64,000 nucleotides of DNA from Pycnococcus provasolii (taxonomy: Eukaryota > Chlorophyta > Pseudoscourfieldiophyceae > Pseudoscourfieldiales > Pycnococcaceae): positions 868,001 through 932,000 of the forward strand of contig OW568864.1 in the NCBI GenBank assembly GCA_938743325.2. The letters run 5' to 3'. The notes under the pieces were generated by a model. The model did not search any database and was not told the DNA's origin. It saw only the letters and a list, made by a program, of their open reading frames with translations. This document shows, one piece after another, positions 9,373-17,359 of this stretch; the stretch's first letter is position 1, and every line of letters begins with the position of its first letter. Made by a program: the position numbers and the translations under genes.

Positions 9373-10881
9373 ATGGCGGCCACCCGCCCTCTCAGGTTCC
9401 TGAAAAAGCTTAAACCGTCCAGCGTCTCGTACGTGCTCGTGGCATGGATGTTCATGCTCTTCGTTGCAATAACGATGGTCGTGTATCATACCGCGGAAGA
9501 TAACCTCGCAGCCACGGAGGAGGCGATGGGAGATGACAGTTTGTTGGACGATGTGCGAGCGGCGAGGCTGCGAGCAAAGTCTTCTCGTACCCACAACAGC
9601 ATGCTGGAACGGAGGCAAAGACAGCACGTCGCCGAGGACGAAGTGTCTCCTACTGACGCAAAGGACGGTGAAGGCGACTTGCTCAGCGACGGCGACGGCG
9701 AACTGGACGACGCATACGACGCCGGTGCCACGTGGGACGCAGATGCGGGAGTTGGCGAGTTGAAGCAAGAAGCGACGCCCGAGCCTACCACTAGGAAAAG
9801 GAGGAGAGATAGAGCGAAAGACCTTCCACCAGGAGTGAGGCCGGTCGTCGACGCGCACAACCTCACGCACTACGAGCAGCTTCTCATGGAGGCAACAGAG
9901 GAGATGCTACGCGGCATTCGATTCAAGCCGATCAACGTGACACGAGTCGTCGTTAACAAAAATGCGAATCAATTTGGCGAGAAGATGAAACGGCGTGGAG
10001 GATTCACTGACGAGGATAGCGGGGAAATCGATAAGCTCTTACCCGACGAGGATCTTAAGCGCGACATGCACGACCACTGCGCGGTTGTGGGCAACGGCGG
10101 GAGCATGCTGTCACACAAGGCAGGTCGCATTATCGACACGAAGTACGATGCTGTGCTTCGGTACAACAACGCGCCGACGGAGAATTTCGAGGCGTATGTT
10201 GGCCGGCGGACCACATACCGTGCAATCAACAACCAGTGGACACGACAGTACGCAAGACAGGTTGCGAAGGGCGGCGCGCGGGGCCGAGATAGCGTTGGAA
10301 ACACGATCCTGCTGTGCTTCGGCAACGGCAGTCTTCGTCTTTACCTGCGCATACGCCGAGACTTTCCGAACCGCGTCGCGTACTACATCGCACCGGAGCT
10401 TACCGCGATCACACGTGCTCAGTTCAAGCGTATTCACGTTCGCATGGAAGGTTTAGGCTTCGGCCCATATCCAGGCGGTCACGTCATGCCCAGCGGCATC
10501 GAGGGCGTGCTGTTGATGCTGCAGATCTGCAAGTCGGTTGACGTCTACGGCTTCGACCCACCTCCACCTCCACCACGGCCGCCGTCGCCGCCGGCGCCTG
10601 GCTACGAAAGCCCACAGCAGGTGCGCGCTCGCGAGTCGCGCGAGGCTGCAGAGTACGCGCGAAAGCACGGCGAGGCGTACAAATATCACTACTTTGACGA
10701 GGTGCACGGATCAAGCGTCCACAGCTTTTCGTTCCAATTTGATTTTCTGCACGCGTTGCACCTCACTGGTCTCGTCACTCTCTGCCATGGGCCGCCGCAT
10801 GTGAATAGCTACTTGTGCCCACAGCTCCCTTCCAATGATCGCGACGCTTCCTTCACGGAAGGCTTGTGGAATGACAAATAA
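9373..10881 (+). CDS. GT29-family sialyltransferase-like Golgi glycosyltransferase
   Basis: 502 aa type II membrane protein. A single signal anchor lies at about residues 16-40 (YVLVAWMFMLFVAITMVV), followed by an acidic stem. The sialylmotif L is at about 233-289: CAVVGNGGSML, then DAVLRYNNAP. Motif S is at about 367-397 (GHVMPSGIEGVLLMLQICK then DVYGFDPP). Motif III (YHYFDEVH) and the VS-like HSFSFQFDF follow at about 438-460. GT29 enzymes transfer sialic acid from CMP-sialic acid to glycans in the Golgi; algal members are known, but their donor may be Kdo or Kdn. Unusual: a proline-rich run of about 15 residues separates motif S from motif III. The ATG at 9373 is the first in frame and gives the anchor. 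Confidence 0.88.
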   Translation: MAATRPLRFLKKLKPSSVSYVLVAWMFMLFVAITMVVYHTAEDNLAATEEAMGDDSLLDDVRAARLRAKSSRTHNSMLERRQRQHVAEDEVSPTDAKDGEGDLLSDGDGELDDAYDAGATWDADAGVGELKQEATPEPTTRKRRRDRAKDLPPGVRPVVDAHNLTHYEQLLMEATEEMLRGIRFKPINVTRVVVNKNANQFGEKMKRRGGFTDEDSGEIDKLLPDEDLKRDMHDHCAVVGNGGSMLSHKAGRIIDTKYDAVLRYNNAPTENFEAYVGRRTTYRAINNQWTRQYARQVAKGGARGRDSVGNTILLCFGNGSLRLYLRIRRDFPNRVAYYIAPELTAITRAQFKRIHVRMEGLGFGPYPGGHVMPSGIEGVLLMLQICKSVDVYGFDPPPPPPRPPSPPAPGYESPQQVRARESREAAEYARKHGEAYKYHYFDEVHGSSVHSFSFQFDFLHALHLTGLVTLCHGPPHVNSYLCPQLPSNDRDASFTEGLWNDK

Positions 10882-11286
10882 AGGATGAGCGCCTTCCCTT
10901 CCTACTTAAGGCTCTCAGACTTCACCGACTTTGAATGACGACTTGTAAATAAGTTCCTTTCTTTTATAGTGGTAAAGTACAGTAGGGCACCCGATAGAAA
11001 CTGCGGTATAAAAACATACTTCTATGTCCTAAGGAGTGTGACAGGTTCCCGTTTTGTCTACCTTTACAGTATGGCCCAGCTTCATCCAGGAGATGAACGT
11101 TAGGGTTAGGGTTAGGGTTAGGATTAGGGTTAGGGTTAGGTGAGGCAGTTCTTTGAAAAAGTCTTCTCTTCGTCTTATTTTTTAAGAGGTCTTGCACTAC
11201 GATACAAGTCTTCATCCGCGTCGTCGACGTCGACGACCACTTGTGCTCTCTTGTGAAACGTGTTGGTCCAGCCTCGTCGTGGTCCC
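10882..11286. other. intergenic with an interstitial telomere-like tract
   Basis: Between the sialyltransferase stop and the ankyrin gene. TTGTAAATAA near 10946 may be a poly(A) signal. TACAGTA occurs at 10978 and 11065. A TTAGGG tract sits at 11099-11142. Nothing coding was seen. Confidence 0.5.
11099..11142 (+). repeat. interstitial telomere-like tract (TTAGGG)n
   Basis: About seven consecutive TTAGGG units with one variant (ATTAGGG). The unit is six bases, as in vertebrates, fungi and some algae, not the seven-base plant type. It is far from any chromosome end within this window. Confidence 0.9.
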
Positions 11287-11925
11287 ATGACCCAGCCTCG
11301 TGCGGCCGGTCGGCGGAACGCCGCGCCGGCCATCCTGCCGCCGTCCATGATGAGTAATACAGCGCACCAGACCCGTGCGTCGCCGCGCCTCGAGGAGGAG
11401 GACGCCTTGGCCGTCTTGCCCCTCATAGGCCGTCAAAACAACGGAAATGGTGCCGCACCTTCTCTGTTGGACCTTCCTGGCGGAGATGGCGCAACAGAAG
11501 CGATGGCCATGCTGGTGAGGTCGAAACGTAGTGCGACAACGAACCCAAGGGGCATGAAATCGCAGGACAGAACGAAAGAAGCGCACAAGCTCGCGCGGTG
11601 GAACCACCACAGAGAGCTGTGCCGAATCGTCGACGCGGGAACTTCCGTGGACATTCGCGACAGCAACGGGAACACGCTCCTGATGATTGCGGCGCAGAAC
11701 GGCCACGAAGAACTCTGCCGGATGCTCGTCGCAAGAGGCGCGGACGTGAATGCGTGCAACGCCCGCGGGAATACGCCCTTGCACTTCGCATATGGATACG
11801 GCTACGTGGAGCTCGGCGAGTACTTCCGGAACGAGTGCGACGGTCGTGACGACAAGCTGAATGATGACGGCGAGAGCGTTTACGACTGCTTCACCATGAG
11901 CCTGGTCAGCGAGAAGTTGGGTTAA
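11287..11925 (+). CDS. small ankyrin-repeat protein
   Basis: 212 aa from the ATG at 11287; an in-frame GTG lies further upstream but no earlier ATG. Two clear ankyrin repeats and a partial third occupy about residues 105-185: DIRDSNGNTLLMIAAQNGHE, then DVNACNARGNTPLHFAYGYG. The N-terminal half is basic and low-complexity, without a domain. Ankyrin repeats mediate protein contacts; no enzymatic domain is present, so the role is unknown. An alternative start is the Met pair near 11347. Confidence 0.75.
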   Translation: MTQPRAAGRRNAAPAILPPSMMSNTAHQTRASPRLEEEDALAVLPLIGRQNNGNGAAPSLLDLPGGDGATEAMAMLVRSKRSATTNPRGMKSQDRTKEAHKLARWNHHRELCRIVDAGTSVDIRDSNGNTLLMIAAQNGHEELCRMLVARGADVNACNARGNTPLHFAYGYGYVELGEYFRNECDGRDDKLNDDGESVYDCFTMSLVSEKLG

Positions 11926-12486
11926 ACAACGAAACGACGCTCTTTTTGACCGCGTGTATGTATGTATGTAAGTTTATAGACTTTGTATGTCCAACGACGC
12001 ACGCTCATGTAGGCGGGCCGCGTGGTTGTAAGCGCCTTACTGTAAGCTAAGCCAGAGGCGTCGACGAAAACAAACAGAGGCATCACCGCCCATCCTCAAT
12101 TTACCGCCAAGGGAGCGCGCTTGCCACGTGTGCACGCCACAGAACCCGCGCAATGGTGCGCCGCTGCACAGACCAGAGCTGCAGAGCCAAGTTGACCTCC
12201 CTTTCAAACGGAAGTTGATGCTGGCAAAACACGCATACACGTACTTACAGTACATAGCAGATGGAAGAGCACCGTCACCACCGTCACCACCGTGACGACA
12301 ACGATGTGGAGCACGAGCACGATGGTGGGAAAGGGATCAAAGCCGATCATTCTTCGCTCTCTCTCCTCGCACGCGCGCAGCTCTTGTGGGACGGCCTCTC
12401 TCCGTCCCATTCGCACTCGCACTCGACGTCCGCGTGCGCACGTGGCTCCTGTGGTGTGGTGTGGTGTGGTGTGGCTCGTGTGTTAA
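11926..12486. other. intergenic with short microsatellites
   Basis: Contains a GTAT microsatellite near 11953-11972, TACTGTA at 12038 and TACAGTA at 12246, and a GTGGT run at 12450-12475 just before the next start codon. Short open frames here have no recognisable product. Confidence 0.4.
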
Positions 12487-15315
12487 ATGCCGCCGAACGA
12501 CTCCTCCAGGTCCAGGTCAGGGGGAACGGGGCGGGATGCGACGTCGGGTGATACGCCCTTGCACAGCGTCGTGCGACGAATCTCTCGCGTGTCGTCTACA
12601 CCAAGTCGGCTCACAGCCTCGGAGAGAACCGCGATGAACTTGAGCGGGTCGCGCGCAAACGCGAGAGACGGATACGCGCCGACGACGCCAAGCCGGCTCA
12701 CAGCCTCGGAGAGAACCGCGATGAACTTGAGCGGGTCGCGCGCAAACGCGAGAGACGGATACGCGCCGACGACGCCAAGCCGGCTCACAGCCTCGGAGAG
12801 AACCGCGATGAACTTGAGCGGGTCGCGCGCAAACGCGAGAGACGGATACGCGCCGACGACGCCAAGCCGGCTCACAGCCTCGGAGAGAACCGCGATGAAC
12901 TTGAGCGGGTCGCGCGCAAACGCGAGAGACGGATACGTGTCGTCTACACCAAGCCGGCTCACAGCCTCGGAGAGAACCGCGATGAACTTGAGCGGGTCGC
13001 GCGCAAACGCGAGAGACGGATACGCGACGACAATGGCAAGAGCGACGACGGCTAACCCTCTCAGGGAGGCTACTGGCGGGACCGCACGAAGAAGGCTTCC
13101 AACGCCACCCACGACGGCGCGTCACGTTGAGGCGCCGAATCCGCGACGGGCGTTGCCACCACAAATCTCGCATTATGCGGCGGCACCGTCCACGCAGACG
13201 AGTGCGACAACACCGGCTGATCAAATGCAGCAGCGCTCGTCCAGCTCTTCCCTTGCGTCGACTAGCACACCGATGATGCCTTCGCCATCCGCACAAGCCC
13301 CGCGGCCTATCCGCACTCTCATGCCCAAGCTGCCTCTCTTACCTTCGCCGACATCTGTCTTGGACGCTCACAACGAGTACGACGATAGACGACGACCTGC
13401 GACTACCGCAACGAGGTTGTTGCAAACCGCGTCGGAAGCGAGCAGACATTCGGCACGGCGCCGTCTTGTCTTGACGTACACTCCACGCGCGGTGCGTCCA
13501 GGCGGCACAGCGCATCCCGTGCCAGGCTCTCTTGAGGACGAAAGCCGGTGCTGTGTTTGCCTTGATCGTGTCGCCTCGCTTGCTCTGCGTCCGTGCGCTC
13601 ACAGACTTTGCCCGCAGTGTGCCAATGCGCTGCATCGACGTGTATGTCCGCTCTGTCGCACGCCCATTGCGGGAACCGTGGCGACGCTGAAGAGCATCGC
13701 GTCAGCAGCCGTCGCATCTAACATCCATTCGACGAGGGTCCGCGATCAGGTGCATAATCTGCCACCTGAAGCACGTCTCGACGTGCTGTCGCGAATTACG
13801 AACCGCCGTCTCGTCTACGGCAAGGTGCTGCAGGCGCTGTTGGGAGGGACGAGCCCCGCGTCTCTCGATTTGAGCTACTGTGTGAACCTCAGCGCGGGCG
13901 ACGCAGATTTCCTTGTGGGCGAAAGCACTCTGCGTAGCGTGCATACGCTCGACCTTAGCTGCTGCGAGCAAATCACTGCCGCCTCGCTCGCGACGATTTT
14001 TAGCGGATGTACCGCGGCCCTTCGCGTTCTGAAAGTGACTGGCCACACAAGGTGCGGCGGTGAGGGACCCGACGGCACGTTTGCGAAAGGCGCTGAACGC
14101 CTTCGCGAGGTTTGCGGGAACCTCACCGCGCTGGATATGTCAGGCTGCCATCGCCTTGACGATGACGAGATTGCTGCACTAATTCGCGCTGGCAAAGGAA
14201 AACTTCGAAGTCTCAAGTTGAGTCGTTGCCACAGGCTCAAGGACAAGTCGATGGCGGCTCTCGTAGAAAAGGGCACGTTAGACGACGACGACGACAACGA
14301 CGAGGAGGAGGAGGACGTATTTGACGACGATGAGCAGCTTCGCGGCATCACGCTCCGGCGCACGTCGTCGGGTGGCGAAGTGATGCAGCTTGTGAGACCG
14401 TCGACAGCAAGAATCGGAGATTCCGATGTGCGAATATTACCTCTCATAACGCTCGATATTCGCGAATGCCACCATGTTCCTTCCGAAGCTCTCCTGGGCG
14501 CACTACCGTGCCTTGGCCGTCTGAAGAAGCTGCGCCTTGCAGGATGCACGTCAATGTCGCTTCCTGAGATAATGCCTGGTTTGCTTGAGCTTGGACGCCT
14601 TACGGAGCTCGACCTTAGCCGGATTCCAGATTGCGGCGACGACGAGATGCTTAAGATGCTGAACGATGCGTCATTTTCATCGACACTCACGTTGCTGCGT
14701 CTATCACGAACAGACGTGACAGATGTGTTTATCTATGCATTGGCAGGTGCAAGCTCACGTGATACCAGGCGTGTCGCTCGTGCAAGGGAGCTCGAGGCAA
14801 GCACGAGCCGTCGAGGCGGTGCCGTTGCACGTGCTGTGCGCACCGACGTAGTGGCTGGTGCGATGGCATCCTCAAGCCCACGCACGCCGCGTGCGGTCCT
14901 CCCATCCACGACGAGCGGAGGCTGTGGCGTGGCATGCGCATCGTCGTCGTCGTCGTCATCGTCGTCGGGTGCATTCGACTCGCCCGCCTGCAAGCGTCCG
15001 ATTTCTCCGCCCCCACCTCTTCCAGCATCCCCGCGCCTCTCGAATGGCAACGCAACCCCTCGCGATCAAGAGCAGCCGCCATCACCGCCGCAGCAGGTGT
15101 GCTTTCCTTCCTTGAATGAACTTGATGTGAGCTTCTGCGAAGATATCTCTGGCGATGCCGTGCTTGTGATCAGCCGCTGCCACCCTTCGTTGCTTCGTCT
15201 TCACTGCAGTCACTGCCCTGGTGTGAGCACGCGCGAGCGCATCATGCTGATGGGTTTGTTGAGCAGCAAGGCGAGCATGGCGACGGTGGAGACGGCTGGC
15301 GTGTCGTGGGCCTAA
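12487..15315 (+). CDS. RING + leucine-rich-repeat protein with tandem N-terminal repeats
   Basis: 942 aa. The N-terminal quarter (about residues 38-183) is five near-identical 29-residue copies of PSRLTASERTAMNLSGSRAN plus ARDGY. A Ser/Pro-rich linker leads to a C3HC4 RING at about 354-396: CCVCLDRVASLALRPCAHRL then CPLC. After it come cysteine-containing leucine-rich repeats of the AMN1/F-box-LRR type from about 430 to 760 (LDLSYCVNLS, LDLSCCEQIT, LDMSGCHRLD, LDLSRIPDCG), interrupted by an acidic run. A final LRR pair lies at 878-930 after a Ser/Pro-rich insert. RING plus substrate-binding LRR suggests an E3 ubiquitin ligase. The ATG at 12487 is the first in frame. Stop codons of this gene and the RCC1-like gene are 54 bp apart (convergent). 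Confidence 0.8.
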   Translation: MPPNDSSRSRSGGTGRDATSGDTPLHSVVRRISRVSSTPSRLTASERTAMNLSGSRANARDGYAPTTPSRLTASERTAMNLSGSRANARDGYAPTTPSRLTASERTAMNLSGSRANARDGYAPTTPSRLTASERTAMNLSGSRANARDGYVSSTPSRLTASERTAMNLSGSRANARDGYATTMARATTANPLREATGGTARRRLPTPPTTARHVEAPNPRRALPPQISHYAAAPSTQTSATTPADQMQQRSSSSSLASTSTPMMPSPSAQAPRPIRTLMPKLPLLPSPTSVLDAHNEYDDRRRPATTATRLLQTASEASRHSARRRLVLTYTPRAVRPGGTAHPVPGSLEDESRCCVCLDRVASLALRPCAHRLCPQCANALHRRVCPLCRTPIAGTVATLKSIASAAVASNIHSTRVRDQVHNLPPEARLDVLSRITNRRLVYGKVLQALLGGTSPASLDLSYCVNLSAGDADFLVGESTLRSVHTLDLSCCEQITAASLATIFSGCTAALRVLKVTGHTRCGGEGPDGTFAKGAERLREVCGNLTALDMSGCHRLDDDEIAALIRAGKGKLRSLKLSRCHRLKDKSMAALVEKGTLDDDDDNDEEEEDVFDDDEQLRGITLRRTSSGGEVMQLVRPSTARIGDSDVRILPLITLDIRECHHVPSEALLGALPCLGRLKKLRLAGCTSMSLPEIMPGLLELGRLTELDLSRIPDCGDDEMLKMLNDASFSSTLTLLRLSRTDVTDVFIYALAGASSRDTRRVARARELEASTSRRGGAVARAVRTDVVAGAMASSSPRTPRAVLPSTTSGGCGVACASSSSSSSSSGAFDSPACKRPISPPPPLPASPRLSNGNATPRDQEQPPSPPQQVCFPSLNELDVSFCEDISGDAVLVISRCHPSLLRLHCSHCPGVSTRERIMLMGLLSSKASMATVETAGVSWA
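12601..13035 (+). repeat. 5 x 87-bp coding minisatellite
   Basis: Five head-to-tail copies with an exact 87-bp period begin at 12601, 12688, 12775, 12862 and 12949. Internal copies are almost identical; differences sit mostly in the junction (GTCGTCTACACC versus GCGCCGACGACGCC). Because 87 is a multiple of three the reading frame is kept, and two antisense frames also stay open across the array. Confidence 0.95.
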
Positions 15316-15369
15316 TCTTAATTTTTTTCGTAAACTGAAATTACAAGTGTACTACATTTGATTGTTGTT

Positions 15370-16356
15370 TTACAAATCTTGCAACCTAAATGGACCAGCG
15401 ACGCCGGCGGGAGGTGCCTGGCCGCGGTAGTTCATTCCCCAGCACGCAATGTTGCCGTCGCGTCGAAGCGCCAAAGAGTGATCACCACCCGCGGCGATCG
15501 CGACGAAGTCGCCCTGCACGCCGGCGCGAGGTGCCTGGCCTTCGTCGTTGCGTCCCCAGCAAGCGATACCTCCGCCGCGTCGAAGTGCGATGGAGTGATG
15601 CCAACCCGCTGCGATCGCGACGAAGTCACCCGCGACGCCGGCGGGAGGTGCCCGGCCGTAGCGATTGCCGCCCCAGCACGCGATACCTCCTTCGCGTCGA
15701 AGTGCGAGCGAGTGTTCGCCACCCGCTGCGATCGCGACGAAGTCGCCCTCGACGCCGTCGGGAGGCGCCTGGCCTTCGTCGTTGTGTCCCCAGCACGCGA
15801 TAGTGCCGTCGCGTCGAAGTGCTAGCGAGTATTCGCCACCCGCAGCGATCGCGACGAAGTCTCCGTCGACGCCAGCGGGAGGCGCCTGGCCGCGGTGGTT
15901 CCAGCCCCAGCACGCAATGTTGCCGTCGCGTCGAAGTGCTAGCGAGTGTTCGCCACCCGCTGCGATCGCGACGAAGTCGCCGTCGACGCCGTCGGGATGC
16001 GCCTGGCCGTGGTTGTTGCGTCCCCAGCACGCGATATTTCCGTCGCGTCGAAGTGCGATGGAGTGATGCCAACCCGTTGCGACCGCGACGAAGTCGCCGT
16101 CGATGTCATCGGGAGGCGCCAGGCCCCAGTCGTTTTGTCCCCAGCACGCGACGCTGCCGTCACTTCGTATCGCGAGCGAGTGATCAGCACTCGCACAAAT
16201 CAGTCTAGAAGACAGTCGCGCAATTCGAGTTCGCTCACGTTCCTTGGCAAGACGTCGTTCTCGCTGCCACGGCATGAACGCGAGTCTGAGCGCCTCGTAC
16301 GCAAGCTCTCCCAAGTCACGATGTGCGCCCACAACATCATCAACAGCTGCTGCCAT
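15370..16356 (-). CDS. RCC1-like beta-propeller repeat protein
   Basis: 328 aa from the ATG at 16356. After an N-terminal helical segment of about 80 residues rich in Arg and Glu come seven repeats of 39 residues with consensus GDFVAIAAGG(E/D)HSLALRR, then DGNIACWG.N..GQAPP.GV. This is the RCC1/BLIP-II type blade, and seven copies are the number needed to close a propeller. The DNA has a regular 117-bp period, with several units nearly identical, so the array looks recently homogenised. RCC1-fold proteins act as exchange factors, E3 parts or binding scaffolds; which applies here is not visible. The frame extends further upstream without a stop, but the first sensible ATG is at 16356. Confidence 0.85.
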   Translation of the reverse strand: MAAAVDDVVGAHRDLGELAYEALRLAFMPWQRERRLAKERERTRIARLSSRLICASADHSLAIRSDGSVACWGQNDWGLAPPDDIDGDFVAVATGWHHSIALRRDGNIACWGRNNHGQAHPDGVDGDFVAIAAGGEHSLALRRDGNIACWGWNHRGQAPPAGVDGDFVAIAAGGEYSLALRRDGTIACWGHNDEGQAPPDGVEGDFVAIAAGGEHSLALRREGGIACWGGNRYGRAPPAGVAGDFVAIAAGWHHSIALRRGGGIACWGRNDEGQAPRAGVQGDFVAIAAGGDHSLALRRDGNIACWGMNYRGQAPPAGVAGPFRLQDL

Positions 16357-16548
16357 TGGCGTCGAAGAATGAGAACAACGACCTGAGGGGACACCTGGCA
16401 CCTGGGGTGGGAGGGAGTTTGGGAGGGGTTCCGTTTGGGGGTTCCAGATTTTTAGTTGGTAATCCACGAAACAAACCCCCATCTCCTTGAAGGAATTATT
16501 TCCAAAAGGGAACCACCTAAGGGAACCTCCGGGAGGTCCCCACACGAA
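16357..16548. other. short intergenic spacer
   Basis: Leader of the RCC1-like gene. It contains G-rich stretches (GGGGTGGGAGGGAGTTTGGG) near 16405-16430. No gene was seen. Confidence 0.4.
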
Positions 16549-17164
16549 GTATTAACGTGGGGAGTCGTCGCACGAGAGGCTGCCGCCGTAGCCGAATCGG
16601 TGCTGATGCTCGTCCACCTCGAGGAAGACGTACGAGCCACATTCGTACGATAGAACGAAGTCGATGCGGCAAAAACTCTTGTCGGGAGATGCGTCCGCGC
16701 AGCTGAAGTCGATCTTATGCTCTCTCTTGAAGTGGCCGGCGGTCGGAGGGAGCGTGTCTGTCGACAAGTACTCAAGCCACCCGTTGTTGAGAAGCGCCAA
16801 GCGCACCCCTCATGTACTTGCTTCCTTTGGCAATAAACTTGTACTCACACCCTGTCACCGAGCAATACTTCCATATCACGCCGATGTTGTGCACATGCGC
16901 GACGTGCTCCGTTAAGTCGCTCGCGTTCTTGGACTTGTACTCACACCCTGTCACCGAGCAATACTTCCATATCACGCCGATGTTGTGCACATTCGCGACG
17001 TGCTTCGTTAAGTCGCTCGCGTTCTTGCTCTTGAAGTCACACCCTGTCTCCGAGCAATGGTGCCAACTGGGGAACGTGTGCGCGCCATGATGTATTGTTT
17101 GTTTGCTCGACCGGGATCCCGAGGGGGAAAAAAAATCCTCGACGTTGCAAGGACGTTGCTTCAA
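16549..17164 (-). pseudogene. remnant of a C2H2-finger + VSR-like nuclease gene (giant-virus-type family)
   Basis: On the minus strand the upstream part encodes C2H2-like fingers in near-perfect 93-bp tandem units (about 16836-17025), with a repeated CSVTGCEYKSKNASDL core and VHNIGVIW linkers. The downstream part encodes a restriction-nuclease-like domain with GHFKREHKIDF, CRIDFVLSYE and FLEVDEHQH. This domain pairing is familiar from giant DNA viruses of algae and from algal genomes that acquired such genes. The copy is broken, with at least one break, and appears truncated at its end; treat it as a fossil. No other viral genes adjoin it, so it may be a single transferred gene. Confidence 0.6.
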
Positions 17165-17359
17165 AAATGGGTCCCACGAGGGATCCCCATAATAAGCTGG
17201 GGAGAGTGGTCCAAGCCAGCCCTAAACCCCGAATCGAACGATCTTCTTCCCCCCTCAGAGTTCCCGCCCTTTCGGCTTTTCCGCTTTGCACCCTGCTTCG
17301 AGGTTTGAACAAAGCAGGCCCTTCCTCATTCCGTGGCACATTCACGTTTGGTACAAGAA
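17165..17359. other. leader of the DNA methyltransferase gene
   Basis: Non-coding. ACCCCGAAT is at 17226-17234, preceded by CCCTAA. Confidence 0.4.

Noticed and set aside
12601-13035. CRISPR-like regular repeat array
   Set aside because: Units are contiguous with no unique spacers, sit in a coding frame, and the genome is eukaryotic.
12483-13296. Two minus-strand frames of 209 and 259 codons with regular repeats
   Set aside because: They are shadows of the 87-bp coding repeat in the RING-LRR gene; no independent start or domain.
17205-17250. tRNA-like A-box and GTTCGATTC B-box strings
   Set aside because: The two boxes lie on opposite strands and the flanking stems do not pair, so no cloverleaf can form.
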